From NCBI RefSeq assembly GCF_003711395.1, contig NZ_PJRJ01000019.1, positions 1 to 57,841 of the forward strand: a stretch of 57,841 bases of DNA, in the 5' to 3' direction. Source of the stretch: Acinetobacter sp. B51(2017). GTDB lineage: Bacteria > Pseudomonadota > Gammaproteobacteria > Pseudomonadales > Moraxellaceae. The notes below the pieces were generated by a model that saw only the letters and a program-made list of their open reading frames with translations, was not told the DNA's origin and searched no databases. How positions within the stretch are numbered: position 1 is the stretch's first letter; each line of letters opens with the position of its first letter. Positions 7,464-15,969 of this stretch are shown here, piece after piece. Position numbers and translations under genes: made by a program.

Positions 7464-9098
7464 TTAAGCAGGTGTTATATCTAATTGTTTACGCAGTGAT
7501 TTTTTATCAATTTTGCCAAACGCCGTGTATGGGAAATGATCTATAAATTCAATACGATCAGGAATTTTGTAGGCAGCCAGACCATAATCTTTTAAATATT
7601 GGCGTAGTTGCATGGCTCGACGTGTCACATTGGCATCATGTTCATCGCACTGCCAAGCCACAAAGGCACAGCTTTTCTCACCTAACATGTCATCAGGCAT
7701 AGCCACCAAAGCGACAAGACGTACTTGAGGATGAGTCACTAAAATTTGTTCTACTTCTTCCGTAGCAATTTTTTCCCCACCACGATTAATTTGCTCTTTG
7801 GCACGCCCTTCGACCACAATGCAACCATCTTCACGAAGACGCACCAAATCACCAGTGCGGTAAAAACCATCTGGGGTAAAGGCAGTTTGGTTATGTTCTG
7901 GAGCTTGGTAATAACCACGAATCGTATAAGGTCCACGGGTGAGTAAATGTCCGACTTCTCCCTCGGCTACAGGCTGATCTTGTTCATCGAGCACTAAAAT
8001 CTCATCATGCTCAGAAATTTTAGTGCCTTGCGTTGAGATGATTTGTTCTGCTGTCATATCAAAACGGGTGTAATTAACTAAGCCTTCTGCCATCCCAAAA
8101 ACTTGTTGTAATTTGACATCAAACTCATGGATGAGTCGTGCTGCAACTGCATTGGGCAAACGCGCACCACCGACTTGTAAACAACGTAGTTGGCTTAAAA
8201 TAGGCTCTTGTTGTTGAGCAGCGTAATCCATCCAAGGGCGGACCAAAGCGGGAACGAGACACGCATCCGTGACCTGATGTTGTTTGATTAAAGCAAATGC
8301 AGCCTCAGGACTTGGGTCTTGCCCTAAAACCACTGCCCCGCCTGCATAAAAGATTCCCAATGCCCCTGCTGAACTCATTGAGAAATTATGTGCTGCTGGT
8401 AATACCATTAATAAACGTGAGCGAGAATCGAGTCTACAAATATGGGCACTCTCACGTACGCTATATAGATAATCATCATGGGTGCGCGGTATCAGTTTTG
8501 GCGTACCTGTACTGCCCCCCGAAAGCTGTAAAAACACCACTTCACTTGCTGGGCTTGCGGCAAAACATTGTGCATTTACCGTTGTATTTTGCATTAAAGC
8601 AGCAAGGTCATGATGTGCTTGTGCTTCACCTAAAATAAACACTTGCTCTAAACAGGAATGTCTATGTTTGACCTGCTCTGCCAGTTGGCGATAATCAAAC
8701 CTTTGTGCACCAAAGTCCGTTGCAAAGTAAGCGTTTGCCTGCGTTTGAGCAACAAAACTTTGAATTTCGTTATAACGATGCGCACTCAAAGCCATAATAG
8801 GTACAACCCCTAAGCGAATAAGGGCAAAAAAAAGTACATAAAATTCAGCTCGATTGGGCAGTTGTAATACGGCTTTATCACCTGCTTGCAGATAAGGTGC
8901 TAAAGCACTTGCAGTACGATTCACCCATGTTTCAAAGTCTTGGTAATTCAGCGTATATTGCTGATCAATCACTGCTAAATTAGTCGGATATTGCTGTGCC
9001 GAAGCAGTTAAAAACTCACTTAAATTCTGACCTTTCCAATACCCCAGTGCACGATATTTTTCCGCAAATTCTTCTGGATATGCAACACAACCTAACAT
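7464..9098 (-). CDS. entE: 2,3-dihydroxybenzoate-AMP ligase (EntE/DhbE/BasE-like)
   Basis: This 544-residue adenylating enzyme of the ANL superfamily activates 2,3-dihydroxybenzoate and loads it on the carrier domain of EntB. Visible motifs are the P-loop LSGGSTGTPK (residues 192-201), FGMAEGLVNYTR typical of DHB ligases, the YRTGDLVR box, the hinge GRAKEQINRGGEKI and the C-terminal catalytic Lys in FGKIDKKSL. Length and motifs are complete. It lies one base downstream of entC and 16 bp upstream of entB. Confidence 0.94.
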   Translation of the reverse strand: MLGCVAYPEEFAEKYRALGYWKGQNLSEFLTASAQQYPTNLAVIDQQYTLNYQDFETWVNRTASALAPYLQAGDKAVLQLPNRAEFYVLFFALIRLGVVPIMALSAHRYNEIQSFVAQTQANAYFATDFGAQRFDYRQLAEQVKHRHSCLEQVFILGEAQAHHDLAALMQNTTVNAQCFAASPASEVVFLQLSGGSTGTPKLIPRTHDDYLYSVRESAHICRLDSRSRLLMVLPAAHNFSMSSAGALGIFYAGGAVVLGQDPSPEAAFALIKQHQVTDACLVPALVRPWMDYAAQQQEPILSQLRCLQVGGARLPNAVAARLIHEFDVKLQQVFGMAEGLVNYTRFDMTAEQIISTQGTKISEHDEILVLDEQDQPVAEGEVGHLLTRGPYTIRGYYQAPEHNQTAFTPDGFYRTGDLVRLREDGCIVVEGRAKEQINRGGEKIATEEVEQILVTHPQVRLVALVAMPDDMLGEKSCAFVAWQCDEHDANVTRRAMQLRQYLKDYGLAAYKIPDRIEFIDHFPYTAFGKIDKKSLRKQLDITPA

Positions 9099-9099
9099 T

Positions 9100-10329
9100 T
9101 TACTGCTCCTGCATGTGCTGAATATCAGCAGATTCTAAAGAAAAACCATCTAAAACCGTACGGAATTTTGCTGCGGTTTCGGCATGTTCTGCGTGTGGCT
9201 CAGATGCCGCTACAATGCCAGCACCTGCAAATAAACGGGCAATGTTTTGATAAATTCGGGCGCAGCGCACAGTCACAGACCATTCCCCATTGCCCTCACG
9301 ATCCGCCCAACCCATCGTGCCAGCAAACAATTCACGATTGAATGGCTCTAAGCGCAAAATTAAATCTTTAGCGACCTGCGTAGGTTGTCCACAAATCGCA
9401 GGTGTTGGGTGTAAACGTTCGACTAAATCTAAAACATGCGTATCCTCAGATTTCAGCTCACCTTGAATATGGGTGGCCAAATGCCATAGTCGTTGGGTAC
9501 GAATTAATGATGGCTGTTTAGGCACATTTAGACGTGAACAAAATGGCGCCAATTGATCTGCAATCATTTCAATCACAACCGCATGTTCATGTTGATCTTT
9601 GGCTGAATTTAATAACTGCTGTGCATTTTTTTGATCTTGAACCGGATCAATATCACGCGCTAAGGTGCCTGCAACCGGTTTACTCCATACTTGACGTCTT
9701 TGCTTAGCCACTAACAGCTCAGGACTTGCTCCCACAAACCAACCCGATTGTGCAGGATTATTCGCGACCGCATAGCTATAACCTTCTGGATTTGCTCGAC
9801 TTAAATTTTGAAATAAAGTTGAAATATCAATATTTTGCTGAAATTCAAGTTCTAAAATACGTGCCAATACTGCTTTATTTAAATGACCAGCTTGCATCTG
9901 TTCGACCAAGAATTGGACTTGGGTCTGGTAATCAAGGCCTTCTGGAATAAAACTGACGTTTTGTAAAGTCAAATCCTGTATTTTTTGCTGTGTGGGATAA
10001 AGCAATTTTTCATAGATCTGCACATCACTGAGCAACATTAGATTTACATCTTCACTTGATGCAAATGGAATACCGCCCATTAACACAGCATGCTGATGAC
10101 CTGCCTGCACAGCTTGGTTGAGCGCAGCTTTGGCCTCACTTAGCCACTCGTTGAGTTTTGATTGAGCTGGCACTTGAATGTCAGATAATTTATGTTGACC
10201 TTTAACAATATAATCTGGGGTCGCAAATAAAAAACCAGGGCTTTGATCACAATTTAACACCTCATGTGCCCACGCAGTCTGTTGGCAGCTATTGCTTAAA
10301 TCCGCAGCAATGCCCGTTAAAATACTCAT
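9100..10329 (-). CDS. entC: Isochorismate synthase (EntC/DhbC-like)
   Basis: This 409-residue enzyme converts chorismate to isochorismate, the first committed step to 2,3-dihydroxybenzoate. The chorismate-binding domain shows KPVAGTLARD, HEHAVVIEMIAD, LHPTPAICGQP and FAGTMGWAD..GEWSVTVRCARI, all expected in isochorismate synthases. The start at 10329 (MSILTG) was chosen because AAGGA sits about 8 bases upstream. Longer frames upstream would run into entA. The gene lies between entA and entE in the operon. Confidence 0.94.
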   Translation of the reverse strand: MSILTGIAADLSNSCQQTAWAHEVLNCDQSPGFLFATPDYIVKGQHKLSDIQVPAQSKLNEWLSEAKAALNQAVQAGHQHAVLMGGIPFASSEDVNLMLLSDVQIYEKLLYPTQQKIQDLTLQNVSFIPEGLDYQTQVQFLVEQMQAGHLNKAVLARILELEFQQNIDISTLFQNLSRANPEGYSYAVANNPAQSGWFVGASPELLVAKQRRQVWSKPVAGTLARDIDPVQDQKNAQQLLNSAKDQHEHAVVIEMIADQLAPFCSRLNVPKQPSLIRTQRLWHLATHIQGELKSEDTHVLDLVERLHPTPAICGQPTQVAKDLILRLEPFNRELFAGTMGWADREGNGEWSVTVRCARIYQNIARLFAGAGIVAASEPHAEHAETAAKFRTVLDGFSLESADIQHMQEQ

Positions 10330-10352
10330 TTCATCATTCCTTGTTGAATGGA

Positions 10353-11120
10353 TTAAACGCCTAAAGTGGCACCGCCATCGATCACCAATTCTTGCATGGT
10401 AATTTGCGCGGCTTGTTCGGATAAAAAGAAGCACACTGCATGTGCAATATCATCGGCTTGTGCCATTTTTCCTAGAGGAATACCTGTTCTAAATTGCGAT
10501 AAATCACCCGTTAAGATTGAGCTGGGTGCTTCACTCGTGCTCCATAATTGTTTTTGCATAGCGGTTACGGTCGAACCCGGTGAAATCACATTGACACGCA
10601 CACCAAATGGCGCAACTTCAAGGGCCAAATTACGACAAAAATGGCTTAAAGCAGCTTTGGTTGTCGCGTATAAACCTAAATCTAAACGTGGCATACGCGC
10701 ACTATTGGAGCTAATCGTGACAATATTGCCTTGCTTTTTCTCACAGAAAAAAGTAGCACATTGTTGGCTTAAATGAATCGGTGCTAAAACATTGACTGCA
10801 AAAGAGTCTTGCCAATCTTCGGTGCTTGCTTCTAATAAACGCGTCATCCTCAGAATACCCGCGGCATTGACCAAAGCATCAACATCGTATTGCAGTAACA
10901 ATTCTGCGACCAATTGTTGAGTGGTAGCATAATCACGGATGTCTTGCGTAATCCCCAGCCAGCGGCTACGCAATACAGGCGTTAACTGTTGTTCAATTTC
11001 CCAATTTTCAGGTTGATCTTGGCAATCTAAGCCAATCACCATATGTCCTTGTTGCAAGAGTTGTAATGCAATGGCTGCCCCCATTCCCTGAGCGGCGCCT
11101 GTAATCAATATCGTTTTCAT
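10353..11120 (-). CDS. entA: 2,3-dihydro-2,3-dihydroxybenzoate dehydrogenase (EntA/DhbA-like)
   Basis: This 255-residue short-chain dehydrogenase has an N-terminal NAD-binding ILITGAAQGMGAAIA motif, NAAGILRM, a catalytic Ser in TISSNSAR, and Tyr/Lys in YATTKAAL. It oxidises dihydro-dihydroxybenzoate to 2,3-dihydroxybenzoate. Assignment rests on the operon with entC, entE and entB, because SDR specificity is not readable on its own. The start at 11120 is supported by a GGAGA about 9 bases upstream. It is the first gene of the operon; Fur-like boxes lie just upstream. Confidence 0.93.
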   Translation of the reverse strand: MKTILITGAAQGMGAAIALQLLQQGHMVIGLDCQDQPENWEIEQQLTPVLRSRWLGITQDIRDYATTQQLVAELLLQYDVDALVNAAGILRMTRLLEASTEDWQDSFAVNVLAPIHLSQQCATFFCEKKQGNIVTISSNSARMPRLDLGLYATTKAALSHFCRNLALEVAPFGVRVNVISPGSTVTAMQKQLWSTSEAPSSILTGDLSQFRTGIPLGKMAQADDIAHAVCFFLSEQAAQITMQELVIDGGATLGV

Positions 11121-11163
11121 GAATGATGTCTCCATACGCAGTCGCGTCGCGAGCAATAATGCA

Positions 11164-11182
11164 AACAATAATCATTATTATC
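11164..11182. promoter_or_regulatory. Fur-like box, entA side
   Basis: This 19-bp site matches about 14 of 19 positions of the classic Fur consensus (GATAATGATAATCATTATC). It lies 44-62 bp upstream of the entA start, as expected for iron repression of the ent operon. Confidence 0.7.
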
Positions 11183-11307
11183 AAGTCGATATTTTTCTAC
11201 CTTTCCCTGTAGACCACTTAATTTGCGCAAATTGCAAGCAGATTTTTAATTTAAGTTGTTGATTTTAAAACATACGTGAAAATTCATGCTTTTTTAATTG
11301 ATTATAA

Positions 11308-11322
11308 TGATAATCGTTTTCA
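11308..11322. promoter_or_regulatory. Fur-like box, middle of the divergent region
   Basis: TGATAATCGTTTTCA matches 12 of 14 fixed positions of the 7-1-7 Fur core. It lies 66-80 bp upstream of the first rightward gene at 11388 and could serve either direction. Confidence 0.65.
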
Positions 11323-11330
11323 TTTACTAT

Positions 11331-11345
11331 TGATACTCATTATTA
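11331..11345. promoter_or_regulatory. Fur-like box, rightward side
   Basis: TGATACTCATTATTA matches 12 of 14 fixed positions of the 7-1-7 Fur core. It sits 43-57 bp upstream of the gene at 11388, next to the middle box. The paired spacing suggests cooperative Fur occupancy of the rightward promoter. Confidence 0.6.
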
Positions 11346-11387
11346 TAACTTAAGACATGTTTGTGTTGATTCTCACAGCGAATACTT

Positions 11388-11732
11388 ATGCAAAATCTTG
11401 CTTTAGAGCACGTTCAAATTTCCCCAGTTAAAAAACCTGACCGCACAAGCAACCCGTGCTGGTCAGATATACAAGGTCAAAACGCGACTCATTTTCAACA
11501 ACAGATAAGCACTGACAAGCTCCAACCAAAGTTAGCACACGACTCTCTAGATATTTATTCACTCACGTTCGATCTCGATGGGCAATACAAGGTTTTAAAT
11601 CTCTCCCTCATCATCTATCAATATTTTTATGGCACTTACGCTGTGTTTAATTGGTGTATAGCTTTAGTTAAATCATTGATTCAGCAACTGAATATCACTG
11701 TTATTCTTCATTACAAGGCACTTTATCTATGA
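11388..11732 (+). CDS. Unrecognised 114-residue protein, possible remnant (first gene of decayed siderophore operon)
   Basis: I do not recognise this protein with confidence. It has a polar N-terminal half and a hydrophobic C-terminal half rich in aromatic residues (IIYQYFYGTYAVFNW). The stretch from CWSDI to SLTFDLDG faintly resembles the N-terminal domain of enterobactin esterase (Fes), so a truncated fes remnant is possible but weak. It is the first rightward gene after two Fur-like boxes, and its stop overlaps the next start by four bases (ATGA at 11729-11732). That coupling argues that it belongs, or once belonged, to a translated operon. The ribosome binding site is weak. Confidence 0.4.
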   Translation: MQNLALEHVQISPVKKPDRTSNPCWSDIQGQNATHFQQQISTDKLQPKLAHDSLDIYSLTFDLDGQYKVLNLSLIIYQYFYGTYAVFNWCIALVKSLIQQLNITVILHYKALYL

Positions 11733-11875
11733 ATAGTTTAAAACAGCATATTGATCAGAAATCCACGTTGTGTATCACGCTTAACCACAAGATATCGAGC
11801 AATCTTGTACCTTTCATCCAAGCACCGCGCAATATCGTCTTTAGTCTGTTTGTCTATCAAATCTATTTCGATTAA
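11729..11875 (+). CDS. Short ORF (48 aa), possible truncated EntD-type phosphopantetheinyl transferase start
   Basis: A 48-codon frame begins with the ATG of an ATGA overlap and ends one base before the AAGGAG ribosome binding site of the next gene. Its C-terminal half (NLVPFIQAPRNIVFSLFVYQ) resembles the opening of EntD-family phosphopantetheinyl transferases. The rest of such a protein is absent, so it would be a truncated remnant. The identification is tentative. The strict coupling to both neighbours is the stronger observation. Confidence 0.35.
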   Translation: MNSLKQHIDQKSTLCITLNHKISSNLVPFIQAPRNIVFSLFVYQIYFD

Positions 11876-11885
11876 GGAGCAGATC

Positions 11886-13040
11886 ATGAATCAAAAATTA
11901 TTAGCAGATATTGCCCATTTTGCCCCAACAGCAGGGTCAATGTTTTGCACTCAACTGCATACTGCCACAGCTCAACATGCACATACGCGATCCATGTGTT
12001 TAGCACTGCCTCAACGTTTAAATATAGGCAAATTTAAACAAGCCATTGAGCTTGCTTTACATCAAGAAAATTTGAGCGTTTCCCACGAATCAGCACAGCC
12101 ATCTGATGTACGCTTGAGACAAAATAATATCACGGTTGAAGTTTTTGATTTTTGTCATTTAAACCCTAACCATGCGCTTGAGCGTGTCAAAAATTGGATG
12201 GAGGCCGACCTCGAAATGGCAGTTTCGCTTCAACCACATCGCTGTCTATATCGGCAAGTTTTGTTTGTTTGCCATCATCAGATTTTTTGGTATCAGCGCT
12301 ATCATCATGTCAGCGTGAATCAAGATCATTTTTTTGGCTTAACCCAAACTATTTTAAATCTTTACCAACAGTTTAAGCACCCAGTTCCTTTGCCACATTA
12401 TTCTTTGATTGTACTTTCTGAATGTCCCGCAAAACTTACGCCTCCTATATCCCCCCCCATGACCGATCGCCTCACACTTAAACCTGTACTCGATAAAGTC
12501 TGTTATGTCTTTAAATTCTCACCACACATATTGCATGATCTTAAGCGCTTAGTCGGGCATGATAAGCTAAGTTTAGCGTGTTTAGTTATTACATTGTCAT
12601 TACATTGCATATACATATGCATGCAACCTACTCACTCAATCGTATATTTAGGCACAAGACCTAAGCATGTCAGTGAGTCCACGGTTCATGCTATAGCTCT
12701 ACCAACAGATATATGTTGCTTAGTATGCGCACAGAAACTCAAAAATCAAATACAACATATTCTGTTACCAATACCAGCCTTTAATCTATCCGTTCATCAC
12801 CACATACTAAATCATGACAGCAAAGATATTGAGTTTGTACTTTCTCAGCAAGCAGATCATCTTTGCCTTGAGCTACGTGCTCATCCCCTACATCATCGTG
12901 AAATTGATTTAAAAAACTATGCCGAATATTTCAATACATTATTAAAGCAAAGTATAGAAAAACCTGAGCAAGTATGTCTGCATTGTGTTGCTGCTCAACT
13001 CAACCCTATCGATGGGCAAAGCACTGAAACACAGACATGA
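11886..13040 (+). CDS. Stand-alone EntF-like condensation domain with altered active site
   Basis: This 384-residue protein corresponds to the N-terminal condensation domain of the enterobactin synthase EntF. The FWYQRYHHVSV region aligns with the EntF segment around its HHxxxDG motif, and the downstream order of blocks is kept. There are no adenylation, carrier or thioesterase domains. The catalytic HHxxxDG motif reads HH-VSV-NQ (residues 140-146), so the conserved Asp and Gly are replaced. The linker around residues 175-200 appears shortened. The start at 11886 has an AAGGAG site. The stop overlaps the start of the entS pseudogene by four bases. The frame is open, but the protein is probably not a working condensation enzyme. 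Confidence 0.7.
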   Translation: MNQKLLADIAHFAPTAGSMFCTQLHTATAQHAHTRSMCLALPQRLNIGKFKQAIELALHQENLSVSHESAQPSDVRLRQNNITVEVFDFCHLNPNHALERVKNWMEADLEMAVSLQPHRCLYRQVLFVCHHQIFWYQRYHHVSVNQDHFFGLTQTILNLYQQFKHPVPLPHYSLIVLSECPAKLTPPISPPMTDRLTLKPVLDKVCYVFKFSPHILHDLKRLVGHDKLSLACLVITLSLHCIYICMQPTHSIVYLGTRPKHVSESTVHAIALPTDICCLVCAQKLKNQIQHILLPIPAFNLSVHHHILNHDSKDIEFVLSQQADHLCLELRAHPLHHREIDLKNYAEYFNTLLKQSIEKPEQVCLHCVAAQLNPIDGQSTETQT

Positions 13041-13648
13041 AAAATTGATTCACTGATTTTAGTTTATTAAAAACCAATCAACATTTTCGTCGTGTGTCTT
13101 TCATACGCACCTTATCGCTTGTAAGTATTGCTCTGTTGATCGTTGCCACTCCTTAACAGGTCTATACCATCACAGTGGGTTCATTGGCGGTGGCAATCGC
13201 AGTTGCCTGTGAAGGGATTGCCATGTTTGTCGGATTATTATGTGGTGAAGTTTTAGCACACCGTTATCAACATTAGCGTTTAATTTTATGGGCGCGTAGT
13301 CTTTGTGGTTTGGGTTTCCTTGCTTGAGCGTTAAACAGTCATTTAGATCAGCCCTTATTACAGGTGATTTATGTCCTTGCTGCGTGGCATGATGTGTTAA
13401 CTGCTGTTGATATTAGCGCCATGATTACGGTAATCCCGAGTCTTGTTGGACGTGAGAATATAATCTAAGCACGCGCGATCGCTAGGCTTTTTGCAATACA
13501 ATATTGTAAAAGGTCATACGCCTGAGGAATATTTAGTCGAATCAATGCCATTTGGTTTGCACAAGATGCCTCTGGTGATTCAATTGCTGCAATAGGTAGG
13601 GCTATCAACTTTGAGATCCGCATCTATAAGCACATAAAAAAGACCTGA
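13037..13648 (+). pseudogene. entS-type siderophore exporter pseudogene (MFS)
   Basis: Starting with an ATG coupled (ATGA) to the preceding stop, the frame reads as an EntS-like major facilitator. Recognisable blocks are FSLLKTNQHFRRV, GIAMFVGLLCGEVLAHRY, RLILWARSLCGLGFLA, PSLVGREN and then SRINAIWFAQDASGDSIAA. Six in-frame stops interrupt it (13046, 13154, 13274, 13325, 13466, 13523; a mix of TGA, TAA and TAG). The frame itself is never shifted. The central and later transmembrane region, perhaps 170-190 residues, is missing between 13466 and about 13525. It is clearly a dead gene. Enterobactin exporters adjoin ent genes in enterics. Confidence 0.85.
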
Positions 13649-13670
13649 AAAGATCTTTTTTATGTGCTTA
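13627..13670. terminator. Strong bidirectional terminator
   Basis: A perfect 17-bp inverted repeat (13627-13643 and 13654-13670) has a 10-base loop. The arm itself holds six A, giving a six-T run in each direction. It ends the decayed rightward operon and could stop transcription from the PepSY operon. Confidence 0.85.
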
Positions 13671-13766
13671 TCTCATGTTGATAAGTTTGGTATTTAACTG
13701 AAATATAATTTATTTTTAGGCATTTAAAAGCGCATATCATTCTTATGATATACGCTACTTTAAAGT

Positions 13767-15380
13767 TTAAGCTTTTTTAAATGACCAAAGTGAACCTACT
13801 TCAGCATTTCTGCCACGTTTGATTGCATTTTGGTAGAATTTAAAAAAGACCAATGACAGAATAAAAGCCACCACATCAACCGCTAAACTATGAGGGTCAT
13901 ACCATAGCCCACTTTTTGGAAAGATATAAGCACACAGTGACGACATAGGAATTAATAATAAACTGATCCCAATAGCACACAGTAAATGACCTAAAGCATG
14001 TTTATAACCAGTAGCAAAGCTGTACAGCACTGCTGCCACAAAAAAGGCGTAATAGCTATACATATACAGATGATTCATGCTGGTGACATCAAGAGCAAGA
14101 TGGGCAAAGCGTCCTAGTACCATACTGCTCGACAAGGCCAAAATACAACCTAAACAACTGCCAATCGTTAAATTAGCCATAAAGACCACATCTTTACGCT
14201 GTGTAGGAAGGGGATCTTGTAAACGTTTTTGTTTACGTGCGCGGGTTTCTACCCATAACAAATTGCCCGAATAAAATAAGAATGCACCACCCAATCCTAA
14301 AATAAGATAGATCCAACGGACACTATAGCCGCCATAACTACCAAAATGTAGACTAAATAGCGTATGTACAAAGGTATTGGCATTTGGGGTTTGCGTATGA
14401 ATACCCTGATGATTATAAATATCTACGTTATAAGGATTCATGCTCATAAAGTCATAGTTCGCGCCCCGCAGCAACTGCTCACCACTATACAGGGCGATAC
14501 GCGCATTGGCTTTTTGTGGATCATCCAGCCCATTAAATTGAATATATTGCACTTCATATTCAGGTGCCACTTGTTGTACTTTGGCCAATATTTTTTGTAC
14601 ATCAATATGATCTTGCTGAATCTCGATGATTTGTGCTGCTGGTCGAGTAAAAGGTGGATCACCTTTCATAGCAAGATGACGAATAGAGTCATAGAAATAG
14701 TCATGAAACGCAAAGACCACCACCGTTATACTGATCATGAGATGAAATGGCAAACTGCTAATGCCAATAACATTATGAGTATCTAACCAAAACCGCTTTT
14801 TATTTTTACCCGGACGAATCGTAAAATAATCTTTAATTAATGTTGGTAATAAAATAATCAAACCCGACATTAAGGCTAAAAAGTAAAGTGCTGCCACCAC
14901 GCCCATGACATAGACCCCCAAAGTATGATGCCCTGCCATACCTGGAATGCCTGCGGTTTCATGAAGTTGCTCAATGAGCCAACCTAATTTAGAGACATTC
15001 TCCTGTGTAACCTGTACATGACCTTGTTCATCTAAGCTCGCCAAATAAGCCATTTGCGTGGTATTAAAACCCTCATCTCGAGATTGGCGCTCTGTCCAAG
15101 TGATGGGTGCATGATGAAACTCTTTTGAGGAAATATTGAGTGTAAAAGCTTTTTGCGTCGCTGGGTGTTGGCTTTGCACTTGCTGAATGAGCTGATTATA
15201 TTGACTAGATTCTATCTTAGTTAAGACTTGCTGCTGTGGTGTACCCCAACGGCTTAAGTCATGTTGAAACATGCTTAAACCACCCGCAAAAAAGCAAATA
15301 AACAGTAAAATCCCTGATGTAATTCCTACCCAAGTATGCATGGTTTTGGACAGTTTCATGATGTCACTGCGAACTTTCAT
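13767..15380 (-). CDS. PepSY-associated TM protein, iron-uptake type
   Basis: This 537-residue inner-membrane protein of the PepSY_TM family has an N-terminal membrane anchor (TWVGITSGILLFICFFAGGL). A large periplasmic region and several further helices follow, at about residues 155-180, 205-225, 350-370 and a C-terminal cluster of four from about 395. Relatives (PiuB/FpvG-like) sit in Fur-regulated siderophore operons and are linked to iron release or reduction in the periplasm. The start at 15380 follows GAGG at good spacing; other ATGs lie at 15398 and 15359. It is the last gene of a three-gene operon. Confidence 0.82.
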   Translation of the reverse strand: MKVRSDIMKLSKTMHTWVGITSGILLFICFFAGGLSMFQHDLSRWGTPQQQVLTKIESSQYNQLIQQVQSQHPATQKAFTLNISSKEFHHAPITWTERQSRDEGFNTTQMAYLASLDEQGHVQVTQENVSKLGWLIEQLHETAGIPGMAGHHTLGVYVMGVVAALYFLALMSGLIILLPTLIKDYFTIRPGKNKKRFWLDTHNVIGISSLPFHLMISITVVVFAFHDYFYDSIRHLAMKGDPPFTRPAAQIIEIQQDHIDVQKILAKVQQVAPEYEVQYIQFNGLDDPQKANARIALYSGEQLLRGANYDFMSMNPYNVDIYNHQGIHTQTPNANTFVHTLFSLHFGSYGGYSVRWIYLILGLGGAFLFYSGNLLWVETRARKQKRLQDPLPTQRKDVVFMANLTIGSCLGCILALSSSMVLGRFAHLALDVTSMNHLYMYSYYAFFVAAVLYSFATGYKHALGHLLCAIGISLLLIPMSSLCAYIFPKSGLWYDPHSLAVDVVAFILSLVFFKFYQNAIKRGRNAEVGSLWSFKKA

Positions 15381-15382
15381 GT

Positions 15383-15673
15383 TTAACCTCGCAACCACAA
15401 CATAAAACTATATACCACTATTGCTGTGCTACTCATGATCACTAACATATGCCAGCCTTTGACAAAATAAAAGCACATGAAAAATAAAGGTAGCCAGAAA
15501 ATAGCGATGCTCCACATGCCAATTTGCACCAAAATATCTTGTGCAATGACTGATTTAAACAACACAATGATCAGGTTTCCTAAACCCACCGCTAAGATTA
15601 AGCTTAAAATGGCACCCAAAATACTTTTCATCCACCAATCGGGTTGAATCGGTACTTTTACTTTACTGCTCAT
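15383..15673 (-). CDS. Small membrane protein (DUF3649-like)
   Basis: This 96-residue protein has three predicted transmembrane helices, at about residues 18-40, 48-68 and 74-92, and a short cytoplasmic N-terminus. Small proteins of this type (DUF3649) commonly sit between a DUF3325 gene and a PepSY gene in Fur-controlled operons, which is the arrangement here. The family assignment relies mainly on that context. Its start overlaps the previous gene by 11 bases and its stop lies two bases before the PepSY start. Confidence 0.75.
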   Translation of the reverse strand: MSSKVKVPIQPDWWMKSILGAILSLILAVGLGNLIIVLFKSVIAQDILVQIGMWSIAIFWLPLFFMCFYFVKGWHMLVIMSSTAIVVYSFMLWLRG

Positions 15674-15926
15674 GCTGTGCTCGCTTTTTTATTAAGCCTA
15701 AAAAAGGTATAAAACTCCATACCAAGATCACAAAAATCAGCCATGTCAATATGGCAACCATTTTCGGTAAACTCAGCCATAATAAACCTGCACCTAAGAT
15801 CAGGGTGCTTCCGCTTAACCAACGCCAAGATCTACTCAAGGATTGATGAAGTAACATTTGATTTCTATGGGTTAAATACAGCACCACTGCACTCATTAAA
15901 GTGACCACACAGGCAAATGTATGCAT
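15663..15926 (-). CDS. Small membrane protein (DUF3325-like)
   Basis: This 87-residue protein has three membrane helices: residues 3-17, 36-53 and 57-77 roughly. It opens the Fur-boxed operon with the DUF3649-like and PepSY proteins. DUF3325 members have a similar size and a SRxxR..G turn after the first helix, as in SRSWRWLSG here. The biochemical role is unknown; an accessory role in siderophore-iron handling is inferred from the operon. Confidence 0.75.
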   Translation of the reverse strand: MHTFACVVTLMSAVVLYLTHRNQMLLHQSLSRSWRWLSGSTLILGAGLLWLSLPKMVAILTWLIFVILVWSFIPFLGLIKKRAQHEQ

Positions 15927-15969
15927 CCTAGGCTCTCTTTTGCTCCTGATTATTGAATCATTACTTAAA

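Noticed and set aside
13046..13525. Stop-codon recoding or read-through in the entS-like frame
   Set aside because: All three stop types occur, an internal part of the protein is missing, and no recoding signal is visible. Gene decay is the simpler explanation.
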